A DNA stretch of 13,001 bases from DATNNN01 sp035601815 (GTDB taxonomy: Bacteria; Pseudomonadota; Alphaproteobacteria; Rhizobiales; Xanthobacteraceae). The DNA is taken from positions 1-13,001 of the forward strand of contig DATNNN010000107.1 of NCBI GenBank assembly GCA_035601815.1. Reading direction: 5' to 3'. Below are positions 1-7,032 of this stretch, piece after piece. The number at the start of each line of letters is the position of its first letter. The stretch's first letter is position 1. A program made the translations under genes and the position numbers. The notes beneath the pieces were generated by a model. That model did no database searches, had not been told where the DNA came from, and saw nothing but the letters and a program-made list of their open reading frames with translations.

Positions 1-1607
1 AGGGCGTTGACTTCGCCCCTAAGCAGGTCGACGCGCACACGATCGCCGGTCTTCAGAACCGCAAGACCCCCGCCGATCGCCGCCTCCGGCGACGCGTTCA
101 GGATCGACGGTGAGCCTGACGTACCGGACTGGCGACCGTCGCCGATGCATGGCAGTTGGTGGATGCCTTGTGCGATCAGTTGCACCGGGGCGCGCATGTT
201 GACGACCTCGGCGCCACCGGGATACCCGATGGGGCCGGCGCCGCGCATCACGAGGACGCAGTGTTCATCGATAGCAAGGGCCGGATCATCGATGTGCGCG
301 TGGTAATTCTCCGGGCCGTCGAACACGATGGCACGCCCTTCGAAGGCGTCGGGATCCTTGGGATCCGACAGATAGCGGTCGCGAAATTCCTTCGAGATCA
401 CGCTGGTCTTCATGATGGCAGAATCGAACAGGTTGCCGCGCAACACGCGAAACCCCGCATTTGGCGTCAGCGGCCGCTCGAATGGACGGATCACCGCCTC
501 GTCCTGAATGGCAGCGTCCTTGCAGTTCTCACCGAGCGAGCGGCCGTTGGCCGTCAGCGCCTGCTCATGGATCAGACCCTGCCTGATCAACTGCGCCACG
601 ACGGCCGGTACACCGCCGGCGCGATAGAAGTCCTCGCCCAGATATTCACCCGCCGGCTGCAGGTTCACCAGCAGCGGTACGTCGTAGCCGTAGGTCTGCC
701 AATCGTCTATGGAAAGCGCGACGCCTATGTGCCGCGCCAGCGCGATCAGGTGGATCGGCGCATTGGTCGAGCCGCCCAGCGCGGAATTCACCCGTATCGC
801 GTTGATGAAGGCTTCGCGCGTGAGAATATCGGACGGCTTGCGATCGGCGTGGATCATTTCGACGATCCGGCGGCCGGTCTCATACGCGCATTCCTGCCGA
901 TCGCGGTGCGGGGCCGGTATGGCCGCGGAACCCGGCAGCGACATGCCGAGTGCTTCGGCGAGGCTATTCATCGTGGTCGCCGTGCCCATCGTGTTGCAAA
1001 AACCGGTGGAGGGCGCCGCGGAAGCCACCAGCTTGATGAACGCCGCGCGATCGATTTCGCCGGCCGCGAAACGCTCGCGCGCTTTCCACACCACCATGCC
1101 CGATCCGATGCGTTTGCCGCCCGCCCAGGCGCTGATCATCGGGCCCACCGACAGCGAGATCGCCGGGATGTCGACGGTGGCCGCCGCCATCAGGCAGGCG
1201 GGCGTGGTCTTGTCGCAGCCGGTCATCAGCACGACGCCGTCGAGCGGATAGCCGAACAAAACCTCGACCAGGCTCAGATACGCGAGGTTGCGGTCGAGCG
1301 ACGCGGTCGGCCGTTTGCCGGTCTCCTGGATCGGATGCATGGGGAATTCGAAGGCGATGCCGCCGGCGGTGCGGATGCCCTCGCGCACGCGGTGGGCGAG
1401 GTCGAGGTGGTGGCGGTTGCACGGCGACAGGTCCGAGCCCGTCTGCGCGATGCCAATGATCGGGTTGCCCGATTGCAGCTCGGCCCGCGACAGGCCGTAG
1501 TTGAGGTAGCGCTCGATATAGAGCGCGCTCATGCCCGGATCGGCGGGATTGTCGAACCAGAGCTGCGAGCGCAGCCGGCGCCGCTTCTTGTTAGTCGAGC
1601 CAGCCAT
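1..1607 (-). CDS. IlvD/Edd family dehydratase, sugar-acid (arabinonate/xylonate) type; 3' end outside window
   Basis: Iron-sulfur dehydratase that removes water from a 2,3-dihydroxy acid to give a 2-keto acid. The family includes IlvD (valine/isoleucine synthesis), Edd, and pentonate dehydratases. 535 codons are visible and the frame is open to the left edge, so roughly the last 40-60 residues of a typical 570-590 aa protein are missing. Three cluster-ligand cysteines are seen: C63 (SDLSPCN), C131 in GCDK, and C204 (CNTMGTATTMN). As I recall, their spacing of 68 and 73 residues equals that of Rhizobium L-arabinonate dehydratase. The SGTSGS stretch has the candidate catalytic Ser494. The N-terminal RSQLWFDN and the CNTMGTA motif favour a sugar-acid dehydratase over true IlvD. 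The ATG at 1607 has AGGGAGG about 5 nt upstream. It is divergent from the aminotransferase with 128 bp between. The substrate is not determinable here. Confidence 0.9.
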   Translation of the reverse strand, partial: MAGSTNKKRRRLRSQLWFDNPADPGMSALYIERYLNYGLSRAELQSGNPIIGIAQTGSDLSPCNRHHLDLAHRVREGIRTAGGIAFEFPMHPIQETGKRPTASLDRNLAYLSLVEVLFGYPLDGVVLMTGCDKTTPACLMAAATVDIPAISLSVGPMISAWAGGKRIGSGMVVWKARERFAAGEIDRAAFIKLVASAAPSTGFCNTMGTATTMNSLAEALGMSLPGSAAIPAPHRDRQECAYETGRRIVEMIHADRKPSDILTREAFINAIRVNSALGGSTNAPIHLIALARHIGVALSIDDWQTYGYDVPLLVNLQPAGEYLGEDFYRAGGVPAVVAQLIRQGLIHEQALTANGRSLGENCKDAAIQDEAVIRPFERPLTPNAGFRVLRGNLFDSAIMKTSVISKEFRDRYLSDPKDPDAFEGRAIVFDGPENYHAHIDDPALAIDEHCVLVMRGAGPIGYPGGAEVVNMRAPVQLIAQGIHQLPCIGDGRQSGTSGSPSILNASPEAAIGGGLAVLKTGDRVRVDLLRGEVNA

Positions 1608-1735
1608 GTGGGCCTCCCTGCGATAGGCGGACGTGATCGGTGCGCGTTCGCGCCCCCGCCCGTCACCTGTGGTTTGCTTTCGCCCAAAGGATGCGCTGAA
1701 CTGGCGCGCGAAATCAACATTCAGCGGGGGATTTC
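1608..1735. promoter_or_regulatory. Divergent intergenic region between dehydratase and aminotransferase genes
   Basis: This 128 bp gap must hold the promoters for both divergent genes. Visible elements are the Shine-Dalgarno AGGGAGG for the minus-strand dehydratase, and GGGGGA (about 1726-1731) just before the TTG start at 1736. I find no convincing -35/-10 pair on either strand. Confidence 0.4.
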
Positions 1736-2914
1736 TTGCGCGTCGTTCCAGCCTTCGAGCGTATCGGCGAGGAGAACGCCTTCGCCGTGCTCGGGCGCGC
1801 CACCGAGCTTGCGGCCCAGGGCCGCGACATCGTCAACCTCGGCATCGGCCAGCCGGATTTTCCCACGCCGCCCCACATCGTCGAAGCCGCGATCAAGGCC
1901 CTGCGCGACGGCCACCACGGCTATACGCCGGCCGTCGGCATCAAGCCGCTGCGCGAAGCCGTCGCCGCCCATGTGCACAAGCGCTATCGCGTCGAAGTGT
2001 CACCCGACCGGGTGCTGATCGTGCCCGGCGGCAAGATCACCATGTTCGACGCGATCCTGATGTTCGGCGAGCCGGGCGCCGACATCCTCTATCCCGATCC
2101 GGGCTTTCCCATCTACCGCTCCATGATCGAGTTCACCGGCGCCAAGCCCGTGCCGGTGCCGATCCGCGAGGAGAACGGCTTCGCCTTCTCCGCCGACGAG
2201 ACGCTGAAGCTGATCACCCGCGAGACGCGGCTTCTCATCCTCAATTCGCCCGCCAATCCCACCGGCGGCGTGACGCCGAAGCGCGAGGTGGAGAAGCTGG
2301 TGGCCGGGCTCGACCGGCATCCCGACGTGGTGGTGATGTCCGACGAGATCTACGACCACATGCTCTACGACGGCGAGGAGCACGTGACGCTGCTCAACTA
2401 TCCGTCGATCCGCGACCGGCTCATTCTGCTCAATGGCTGGTCGAAGACCTACGCCATGACCGGCTGGCGGCTCGGCTGGTCGGTGTGGCCCGAGAAGCTC
2501 TACGACCTCGCCCGCAAGCTCGCGGTCAATTCCTATTCCTGCGTTAACGCGCCGTCGCAGTACGCCGCGATCGCAGCGCTCACCGGCCCGCAGGACGATG
2601 TGAAGAGGATGGTGGCCGAGTTCGACCGCCGCCGGCGCGTGGTGGTGGATGGCCTGAACAAGCTGCCGGGCGTTTCCTGCGTCACGCCCAAAGGCGCGTT
2701 CTATGCCTTCCCCAATATCAAGCACACCGGCTGGAAGGCAAAAGCCCTTGCCGCCACGCTCCTCGATGAAGCCGGCGTCGCCATCGTCGGCGGGCCCGAT
2801 TTCGGCGTGCTCGGCGAAGGCTACGTGCGGCTCTCCTATGCGAATTCCACCGAGAACATCGTGAAAGCGCTCGACCGCATGGGAAACTTCCTGTCGAGCC
2901 GCAAGGCGGCCTGA
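1736..2914 (+). CDS. Class I/II PLP-dependent aminotransferase (aspartate/aromatic aminotransferase-like)
   Basis: Fold-type I aminotransferase, cytoplasmic, that moves an amino group between an amino acid and a 2-oxo acid; 392 aa, normal for the family. Visible landmarks: GIGQPDFPTP near the N-terminus, N174 in SPANPTGG (contacts PLP), D203 and Y206 in SDEIYD (PLP ring and phenolic oxygen), the Schiff-base Lys237 in NGWSKTYAMTGWRLGW, and R365 in YVRLSYA (alpha-carboxylate binding). The start is TTG at 1736, preceded by GGGGGA at about 5 nt. An in-frame stop at 1697-1699 and the lack of an in-frame ATG between them support that start. It resembles the I-gamma branch with aspartate, aromatic and alanine-type enzymes; which amino acid is used cannot be said. 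The LprI-like gene follows after 14 bp and may be cotranscribed. Confidence 0.9.
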   Translation: MRVVPAFERIGEENAFAVLGRATELAAQGRDIVNLGIGQPDFPTPPHIVEAAIKALRDGHHGYTPAVGIKPLREAVAAHVHKRYRVEVSPDRVLIVPGGKITMFDAILMFGEPGADILYPDPGFPIYRSMIEFTGAKPVPVPIREENGFAFSADETLKLITRETRLLILNSPANPTGGVTPKREVEKLVAGLDRHPDVVVMSDEIYDHMLYDGEEHVTLLNYPSIRDRLILLNGWSKTYAMTGWRLGWSVWPEKLYDLARKLAVNSYSCVNAPSQYAAIAALTGPQDDVKRMVAEFDRRRRVVVDGLNKLPGVSCVTPKGAFYAFPNIKHTGWKAKALAATLLDEAGVAIVGGPDFGVLGEGYVRLSYANSTENIVKALDRMGNFLSSRKAA

Positions 2915-2928
2915 AGCCCCCCACGGTG

Positions 2929-3345
2929 ATGCGCTTCGCACTCATCTCCCTGCTCGCGCTCTTCGCCGCTTCTGCGGCCGAGGCGCAACAGGTGTCGCGT
3001 CCTTCCCAGGCTGTGTGTGAGCGCGCCAAGCTACCGGGCCGCGGCTACATCGAGTGCCTGGAGAAGGCCTCGCGCGACACCGACCGGACGATGAACGAGG
3101 CGCTTGCCCGCGCCCGCGTGGTCATCGAGACCCACGCCGAGCTCGCGGGAGTGCAGAAGGCGCGCTGGAAGAGCGCCCTTGAGGAGGCGCAGGGCGTGTT
3201 CCTGCGCTTCCGCGGCCTCGAATGCCAGAACGTCGCGCCCTACGAGGGCGCGAAGGGCATCGGCACCTTCGAGGAGCGCCTCGCCTGCCTCGTCGACAAG
3301 AACGTCGCGCGCGCCCGCGACCTCGAGGCCCGCTACGGCCGTTGA
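2929..3345 (+). CDS. Small exported LprI/DUF1311-like protein
   Basis: A 138-aa protein with a clear N-terminal signal peptide: a short basic start, a Leu/Ala-rich core, and AEA|QQ cleavage near residue 19. The mature part has the layout of LprI/DUF1311 proteins: an early Cys (C30), a helical stretch, the W-K-x-A-L-x-x-A-Q-x-x-F pattern, then R-x-x-x-C (C99) and a late C120. C43 makes four cysteines, so two disulfides in the periplasm are plausible. Mycobacterial LprI inhibits lysozyme; for most relatives no activity is known, so I do not assign one. The gene starts 14 bp after the aminotransferase stop. ATG 2929 is preferred over the GTG directly before it (2926); neither has a strong Shine-Dalgarno, which fits translation following the upstream gene. 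Confidence 0.75.
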   Translation: MRFALISLLALFAASAAEAQQVSRPSQAVCERAKLPGRGYIECLEKASRDTDRTMNEALARARVVIETHAELAGVQKARWKSALEEAQGVFLRFRGLECQNVAPYEGAKGIGTFEERLACLVDKNVARARDLEARYGR

Positions 3346-3384
3346 TGTACGCTCTCCAATCGATGTGGTTCTGAAGTTGGCACC

Positions 3385-3412
3385 TTGACAACGATTTGCG
3401 GTCCGCTACTTG
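3385..3412 (+). promoter_or_regulatory. Possible sigma-70-type promoter of the chr operon
   Basis: A perfect TTGACA -35 lies at 3385-3390, about 100 bp before the chrB start. The matching -10 is poor: TACTTG at 3407-3412 with a 16 bp spacer. A weak -10 behind a perfect -35 would fit a promoter that needs an activator or is held off by a repressor, but this is inference. The rest of the 145 bp gap (3346-3490) shows no convincing operator palindrome. Confidence 0.4.
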
Positions 3413-3490
3413 ATTAGCGCCTGGGGAATGCGATCTCCCCATGAGGCGACATGCCGAAGTATCGCGTCCCACCAGCATGGAGGACGCATC

Positions 3491-4309
3491 ATGTCGTCGA
3501 TCAACACCATCTCCGTTGAAAAGCTCGCGCGCCTGTTCGGCACGCCAAAATCCCCCGTTCTCGTCGATGTGCGCACCGACGAGGACTTGGCGATTGACCC
3601 ACGGCTGATTCCAGGGTCGATGCACCGTCCCTTCGCCAACGCGCAGGAGTGGGCACGGCAGCTCAACGGCCATACCGCTGTCGTAATCTGCCAGAAGGGG
3701 CAGAAGCTGAGCCATGGCGTCGCTGCTTGGTTGCGCCACGAAGGCGTGCCGGCCGATTTCTTGGAAGGCGGCTTCGAGAGCTGGAAAGCGGCACGGCTGC
3801 CGCTCCTCGACACCTCAAAGCTACCGCCGCGCGATGCCCAGGGCCGTACGATCTGGGTCACGCGCGAGCGACCGAAGATCGACCGCATCGCCTGCCCGTG
3901 GCTAATTCGCCGCTTCATCGATCCCAACGCCGTGTTTCTGTATGTGGCGCCCGCCGAGGTGAAGGCCGTGGCCGAGCGCTTCGCGGTCGCGCCCTACGAT
4001 ATTGATGGCGTGTTCTGGAGCCATCGCGGCGAGCGCTGCACCTTCGACGTCATGGTCGAGGAATTCGGCATCGGCACAGAGGCACTCCTGCATCTCGCCA
4101 AGATCGTGCGCGCGGCGGATACGGCGCGCCTCGATTTGATACCGGAAGCGGCTGGCTTGCTCGCGGCCTCGCTTGGACTTTCGCGAATGCATACGGACGA
4201 TCTCGCGCAGCTCGAGGCAGGTATGTCGCTCTACGACGCCTTCTATCGCTGGTGCCGCGACGCCACGGACGAAACGCACAACTGGCCGACCAACAAGGCG
4301 AAGGCGTGA
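3491..4309 (+). CDS. chrB: Rhodanese-ChrB fusion, chromate resistance protein
   Basis: 272-aa two-domain protein. Residues about 5-110 are a rhodanese domain: a DVR motif near residue 26 and an active-site loop starting at Cys67 (C-QKGQK), so sulfur transfer should be possible. Residues about 118-265 are the ChrB C-terminal domain, seen from the signature WVTRERPKIDRIACPWLIRRFIDP. In classical ChrB, which regulates chromate-inducible chr operons, a different N-terminal domain precedes this module; here the rhodanese takes its place. ATG 3491 has a textbook GGAGGA at 3479-3484 with 6 nt spacing; the frame is open further upstream to 3410, but without support. The chrA gene starts 1 nt after its stop, so both are translated from one mRNA. 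Role: sensing or detoxification of chromate, possibly linking sulfur chemistry with chromate; inferred from family and context. Confidence 0.88.
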   Translation: MSSINTISVEKLARLFGTPKSPVLVDVRTDEDLAIDPRLIPGSMHRPFANAQEWARQLNGHTAVVICQKGQKLSHGVAAWLRHEGVPADFLEGGFESWKAARLPLLDTSKLPPRDAQGRTIWVTRERPKIDRIACPWLIRRFIDPNAVFLYVAPAEVKAVAERFAVAPYDIDGVFWSHRGERCTFDVMVEEFGIGTEALLHLAKIVRAADTARLDLIPEAAGLLAASLGLSRMHTDDLAQLEAGMSLYDAFYRWCRDATDETHNWPTNKAKA

Positions 4310-4310
4310 A

Positions 4311-5681
4311 ATGACCGAAACGGTCGCCGCGCACGGCATTTCCTTCGCGGAGGCGACGCGGGTCTGGCTGCGCGTGGCGCTCCTCTCCTTCGGCGGGCCG
4401 GCCGGCCAGATCGCCGTCATGCATCGGATTCTGGTCGAGGAGAAGAAGTGGATCAGCGAGAGCCGGTTCATGCATGCGCTCAACTACTGCATGTTGCTGC
4501 CCGGCCCCGAGGCGCAGCAGCTCGCCACCTATATCGGCTGGCTGCTTCACCGCACCGCCGGCGGCCTCGTCGCCGGCACGCTGTTCGTGCTGCCGGGCGT
4601 CGTCGCGATTCTCATCCTCAGCATCCTCTACGCCGGCTTCAAGGAGCTCACCTTGGTGCAGGCGATCTTCTTCGGCATCAAGGCGGCGGTGCTCGCTATC
4701 GTGGTCGAGGCGGTGATCCGCATCGGCAAACGTGCGCTGAAGAACGGGGCCATGGTCGCGCTCGCGGCGGCCGCCTTCGTCGCGATCTTCTTCCTCGACG
4801 TGCCGTTTCCGTTGGTCATCATCGGCGCCGGCCTCATCGGCTACATCGGCGGCCGCGTCGATCCTGAACGGTTCGCCGTGATCCAAGGTCACGCGGCCGG
4901 CGCTGCGCCTGCCGTCGACACATTGCTTGAAGGCGACCTCGAACACGCGCGGCCGTCGCTCGCGCGCGCCGCGAAGGTGCTGGCGATCTGGCTGCCGCTG
5001 TGGCTCGGCCCCCTCGCGATGATCGTCTGGATGCTCGGCCCCGGCAACGTCTTCAGCGAGATCGGCGTCTTCTTCTCCAAGATGGCGGTCGTGACCTTCG
5101 GCGGCGCTTATGCGGTGCTCGCCTATGTCGCCCAAGAGGCGGTGCAGCACTATCGCTGGCTCACGGCGAGCGAGATGCTCGACGGCCTCGGCATGGCGGA
5201 GACGACGCCGGGCCCGCTCATCATGGTGCTGCAGTTCGTGGGCTTCCTCGCCGCCTTCCGCAGCCCCGGCACGCTCAACCCCTACGTCGCGGGCGTCTTT
5301 GCCTCCGTGCTCACCACCTGGGTGACCTTTACGCCCTGCTTCCTGTGGATTTTCCTCGGCGCGCCGTACGTCGAGCGGCTGCGCGGCAACCGCGCGCTGA
5401 GCGCGGCGCTATCCGCCATCACCGCCGCGGTGGTGGGCGTGATCCTCAATCTCGCGGTCTGGTTCGCGCTCCATCTCGCCTTCGGCGAGGTGAACGAGCT
5501 GCGCGCCTACGGCCTCAAGCTGCAGGTGCCGGTGCTGGCCACGGTCAACGTCGCGAGCGTGGTGCTGGCCGCCGCCGCCTTCGTCGCCATGCTGCGCTTC
5601 AAGGTCGGCATGATGCCGGTGATCGCCGCGAGCGCCATGTTGGGCGCGCTCTACTATCTGGGGGCTGGCGCACGAATCTGA
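4311..5681 (+). CDS. chrA: Chromate efflux transporter ChrA (long, two-domain CHR)
   Basis: 456-aa inner-membrane protein of the CHR superfamily, which expels chromate from the cytoplasm. Both homologous halves are present, as in long-chain CHR proteins. The N half carries SFGGPAGQ (residues 26-33) and LPGPEAQQLATYIGW (from 63). The C half carries TFGGAYAVLAYV (F263) and TTPGPLIMVLQFVGF (T298). About ten or more hydrophobic segments are visible, with a charged linker around residues 185-225. ATG 4311 begins 1 nt after the chrB stop; the GAAGGCG stretch just upstream is a weak Shine-Dalgarno, so translational coupling is likely. It ends 11 bp from the convergent amidohydrolase gene, with no obvious terminator between. 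Confidence 0.95.
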   Translation: MTETVAAHGISFAEATRVWLRVALLSFGGPAGQIAVMHRILVEEKKWISESRFMHALNYCMLLPGPEAQQLATYIGWLLHRTAGGLVAGTLFVLPGVVAILILSILYAGFKELTLVQAIFFGIKAAVLAIVVEAVIRIGKRALKNGAMVALAAAAFVAIFFLDVPFPLVIIGAGLIGYIGGRVDPERFAVIQGHAAGAAPAVDTLLEGDLEHARPSLARAAKVLAIWLPLWLGPLAMIVWMLGPGNVFSEIGVFFSKMAVVTFGGAYAVLAYVAQEAVQHYRWLTASEMLDGLGMAETTPGPLIMVLQFVGFLAAFRSPGTLNPYVAGVFASVLTTWVTFTPCFLWIFLGAPYVERLRGNRALSAALSAITAAVVGVILNLAVWFALHLAFGEVNELRAYGLKLQVPVLATVNVASVVLAAAAFVAMLRFKVGMMPVIAASAMLGALYYLGAGARI

Positions 5682-5692
5682 CCGGCGCGGAA

Positions 5693-6595
5693 TCAGAGCC
5701 GGTAGATGCGCTCGGCCGTGTCGTGAAAGAGCTTGCGGCGCTCGGCTTCCGACCGGTCGGCCACGGCGGCGCGGAAGCCGTCGTAGATCGTGGCGAACGT
5801 GCCGACGATGCGGTCCACCGGATAATTGCTCGCAAACATGGCGCGCTCGGCGCCGAAGATCGTGACCGCGTCGCGGATCACCGGACCATTGGCCTCCAGC
5901 GTCCACGACAGCCCCGGCTGGCCGAGACCGGAGATCTTGATCGCCACGTTCGGCTGCGCCGTCACGCGCTCGAGCGCCCGCCGCCAGCCCTTGAGCCCGT
6001 CCAGGCCACGGTCGTTGGGCATGCCAGCGTGCACAATGACGATCTGCGTGCGCGGGAAATCGGCGGCGAGCTCCGCCATGGCGTCGAGATGCCACCAAGG
6101 CACTTGTAGATCGCACGAGAAGCCATACTGCTCGAGCAAGGCATACCCGCGTCGCCATTTCGGATCGTCCATGGAGCCCGGCGCACCGCGCCGCGCTTGC
6201 GAGGGACTGGCGGCAGCCGCCGGATAGTTGCGGATGCCGCGGGCGAGCGGGCTCGCTGCATGGCCGGCGAGAATCTCGCCAATGTCATCGCGATCGAGCG
6301 GCCCACTGCCGACCAGCGCCGTGGGCAAGCCGTATTGGGCGGCGACCGTCTCGACGAAGCGGATTTCGCCCACGGGGTCCGCCGGATTCCACCACGCCTC
6401 CTCGTGCACGGTCTTCACCACCCGGTTCGCGCCCGCGTCACGAAGGTAGTCGGGCGGCAGGTAGTTGCGCTTGATTACTGAATAATCGCCATAGCGAAAA
6501 TGCACCGGCACCGGGTCGCACAGCCAGGGATAATAGTTGCGGTCGAGATCCCAGAAGTGCTGATGGCAATCCACGATCGGAATGTCGTCTTGCAT
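5693..6595 (-). CDS. TIM-barrel amidohydrolase (amidohydrolase_2 / L-fuconolactonase-like family)
   Basis: 300-aa, probably cytoplasmic hydrolase of the COG3618 type, whose known members open lactones or hydrolyse related cyclic acids. Seen: the beta-1 metal motif H11-x-H13 in VDCHQHFWD, H189 in IVIVHAGMP, and FASNYPVD at the end of the barrel (N257, D261), where many relatives have GSDWP with a metal-binding Asp. The last gene of a three-gene minus-strand operon: it starts 7 nt after the Rid gene stop. No strong Shine-Dalgarno is seen, which fits coupling. ATG 6595 was chosen because the open frame upstream (to 6673) lies inside the Rid gene. Together with a nitroreductase and a Rid protein it suggests a catabolic role; the substrate is unknown. 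Confidence 0.85.
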   Translation of the reverse strand: MQDDIPIVDCHQHFWDLDRNYYPWLCDPVPVHFRYGDYSVIKRNYLPPDYLRDAGANRVVKTVHEEAWWNPADPVGEIRFVETVAAQYGLPTALVGSGPLDRDDIGEILAGHAASPLARGIRNYPAAAASPSQARRGAPGSMDDPKWRRGYALLEQYGFSCDLQVPWWHLDAMAELAADFPRTQIVIVHAGMPNDRGLDGLKGWRRALERVTAQPNVAIKISGLGQPGLSWTLEANGPVIRDAVTIFGAERAMFASNYPVDRIVGTFATIYDGFRAAVADRSEAERRKLFHDTAERIYRL

Positions 6596-6602
6596 CGGGC
6601 GC

Positions 6603-7007
6603 TCAGCGCGGCGGCAAGACCGCGATCGCTTCGATCTCGAACAGCGCGCCCGGCCGGGCCAGTCCCGGCACACCGACGGCCGTGCTCGCCGGCGGCGCCG
6701 CCGTGTTCAGGTAGCGATCGCGCACTTCGCGGAAGGTAAGGATGTTCGCGGCGATGTCCACGAGGTAGTTGTTGATCTTCACCACGTGCTCGAAACCCGC
6801 ACCCGCCGCGGCGAGCGCGATCTTCAGGTTCTCGAAAGCCTGCGTTGTTTGCGCGCGGAAGTCCCCTACGGCCTTGCCTTCCTTGTCGAGCCCGAGTTGG
6901 CCGGCGATATAGACGACCCGCGCGGGCCCGGTGATTTCGACCACGTGGGTATAACCGGGCGGCTTTGACAGCCCGGTCGGATTGCTGAAGCGGATATTGC
7001 TCGTCAC
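6603..7007 (-). CDS. Rid/YjgF/YER057c-family protein, lacking the RidA arginine
   Basis: 134-aa protein of the Rid (YjgF, L-PSP) family, which forms trimers. Canonical RidA deaminates reactive 2-aminoacrylate; other branches act in aromatic or pyrimidine catabolism. Family marks: VYIAGQLGLD near residue 32, QTTQAFENLKIALAAAG in the middle, and the C-terminal FEIEAIAV. In my hand alignment with E. coli RidA the position of the catalytic Arg105 is Gly or Leu here (VGVPGLARPGALFEIEA), so it probably belongs to a Rid4-7-like branch. Start is GTG 7007, preceded by GGAGAGG at suitable distance. It lies 25 bp after the nitroreductase and 7 bp before the amidohydrolase in one operon. Confidence 0.9.
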   Translation of the reverse strand: MTSNIRFSNPTGLSKPPGYTHVVEITGPARVVYIAGQLGLDKEGKAVGDFRAQTTQAFENLKIALAAAGAGFEHVVKINNYLVDIAANILTFREVRDRYLNTAAPPASTAVGVPGLARPGALFEIEAIAVLPPR

Positions 7008-7032
7008 GGACCACCTCTCCCTGTTTCAAGCC

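Noticed and set aside
156..2018. Very long plus-strand open frame (620 codons) antisense to the dehydratase
   Set aside because: It lies opposite the IlvD/Edd gene and runs into the aminotransferase; its translation is Arg/Ala/His-rich with no family features. High GC makes such antisense frames common.
2000..2941. 313-codon minus-strand frame opposite the aminotransferase
   Set aside because: The plus strand here encodes a complete aminotransferase with all catalytic residues; the antisense product is His/Arg-rich low-information sequence.
3378..3399. Sigma-54-like TGGCAC ... TTGC before chrB
   Set aside because: The distance between the two elements is 12 nt instead of 5, so the -24/-12 geometry does not fit.
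5000..6109. 369-codon plus-strand frame spanning the chrA end and the amidohydrolase
   Set aside because: It crosses the convergent junction of two well-supported genes and has no domain features.
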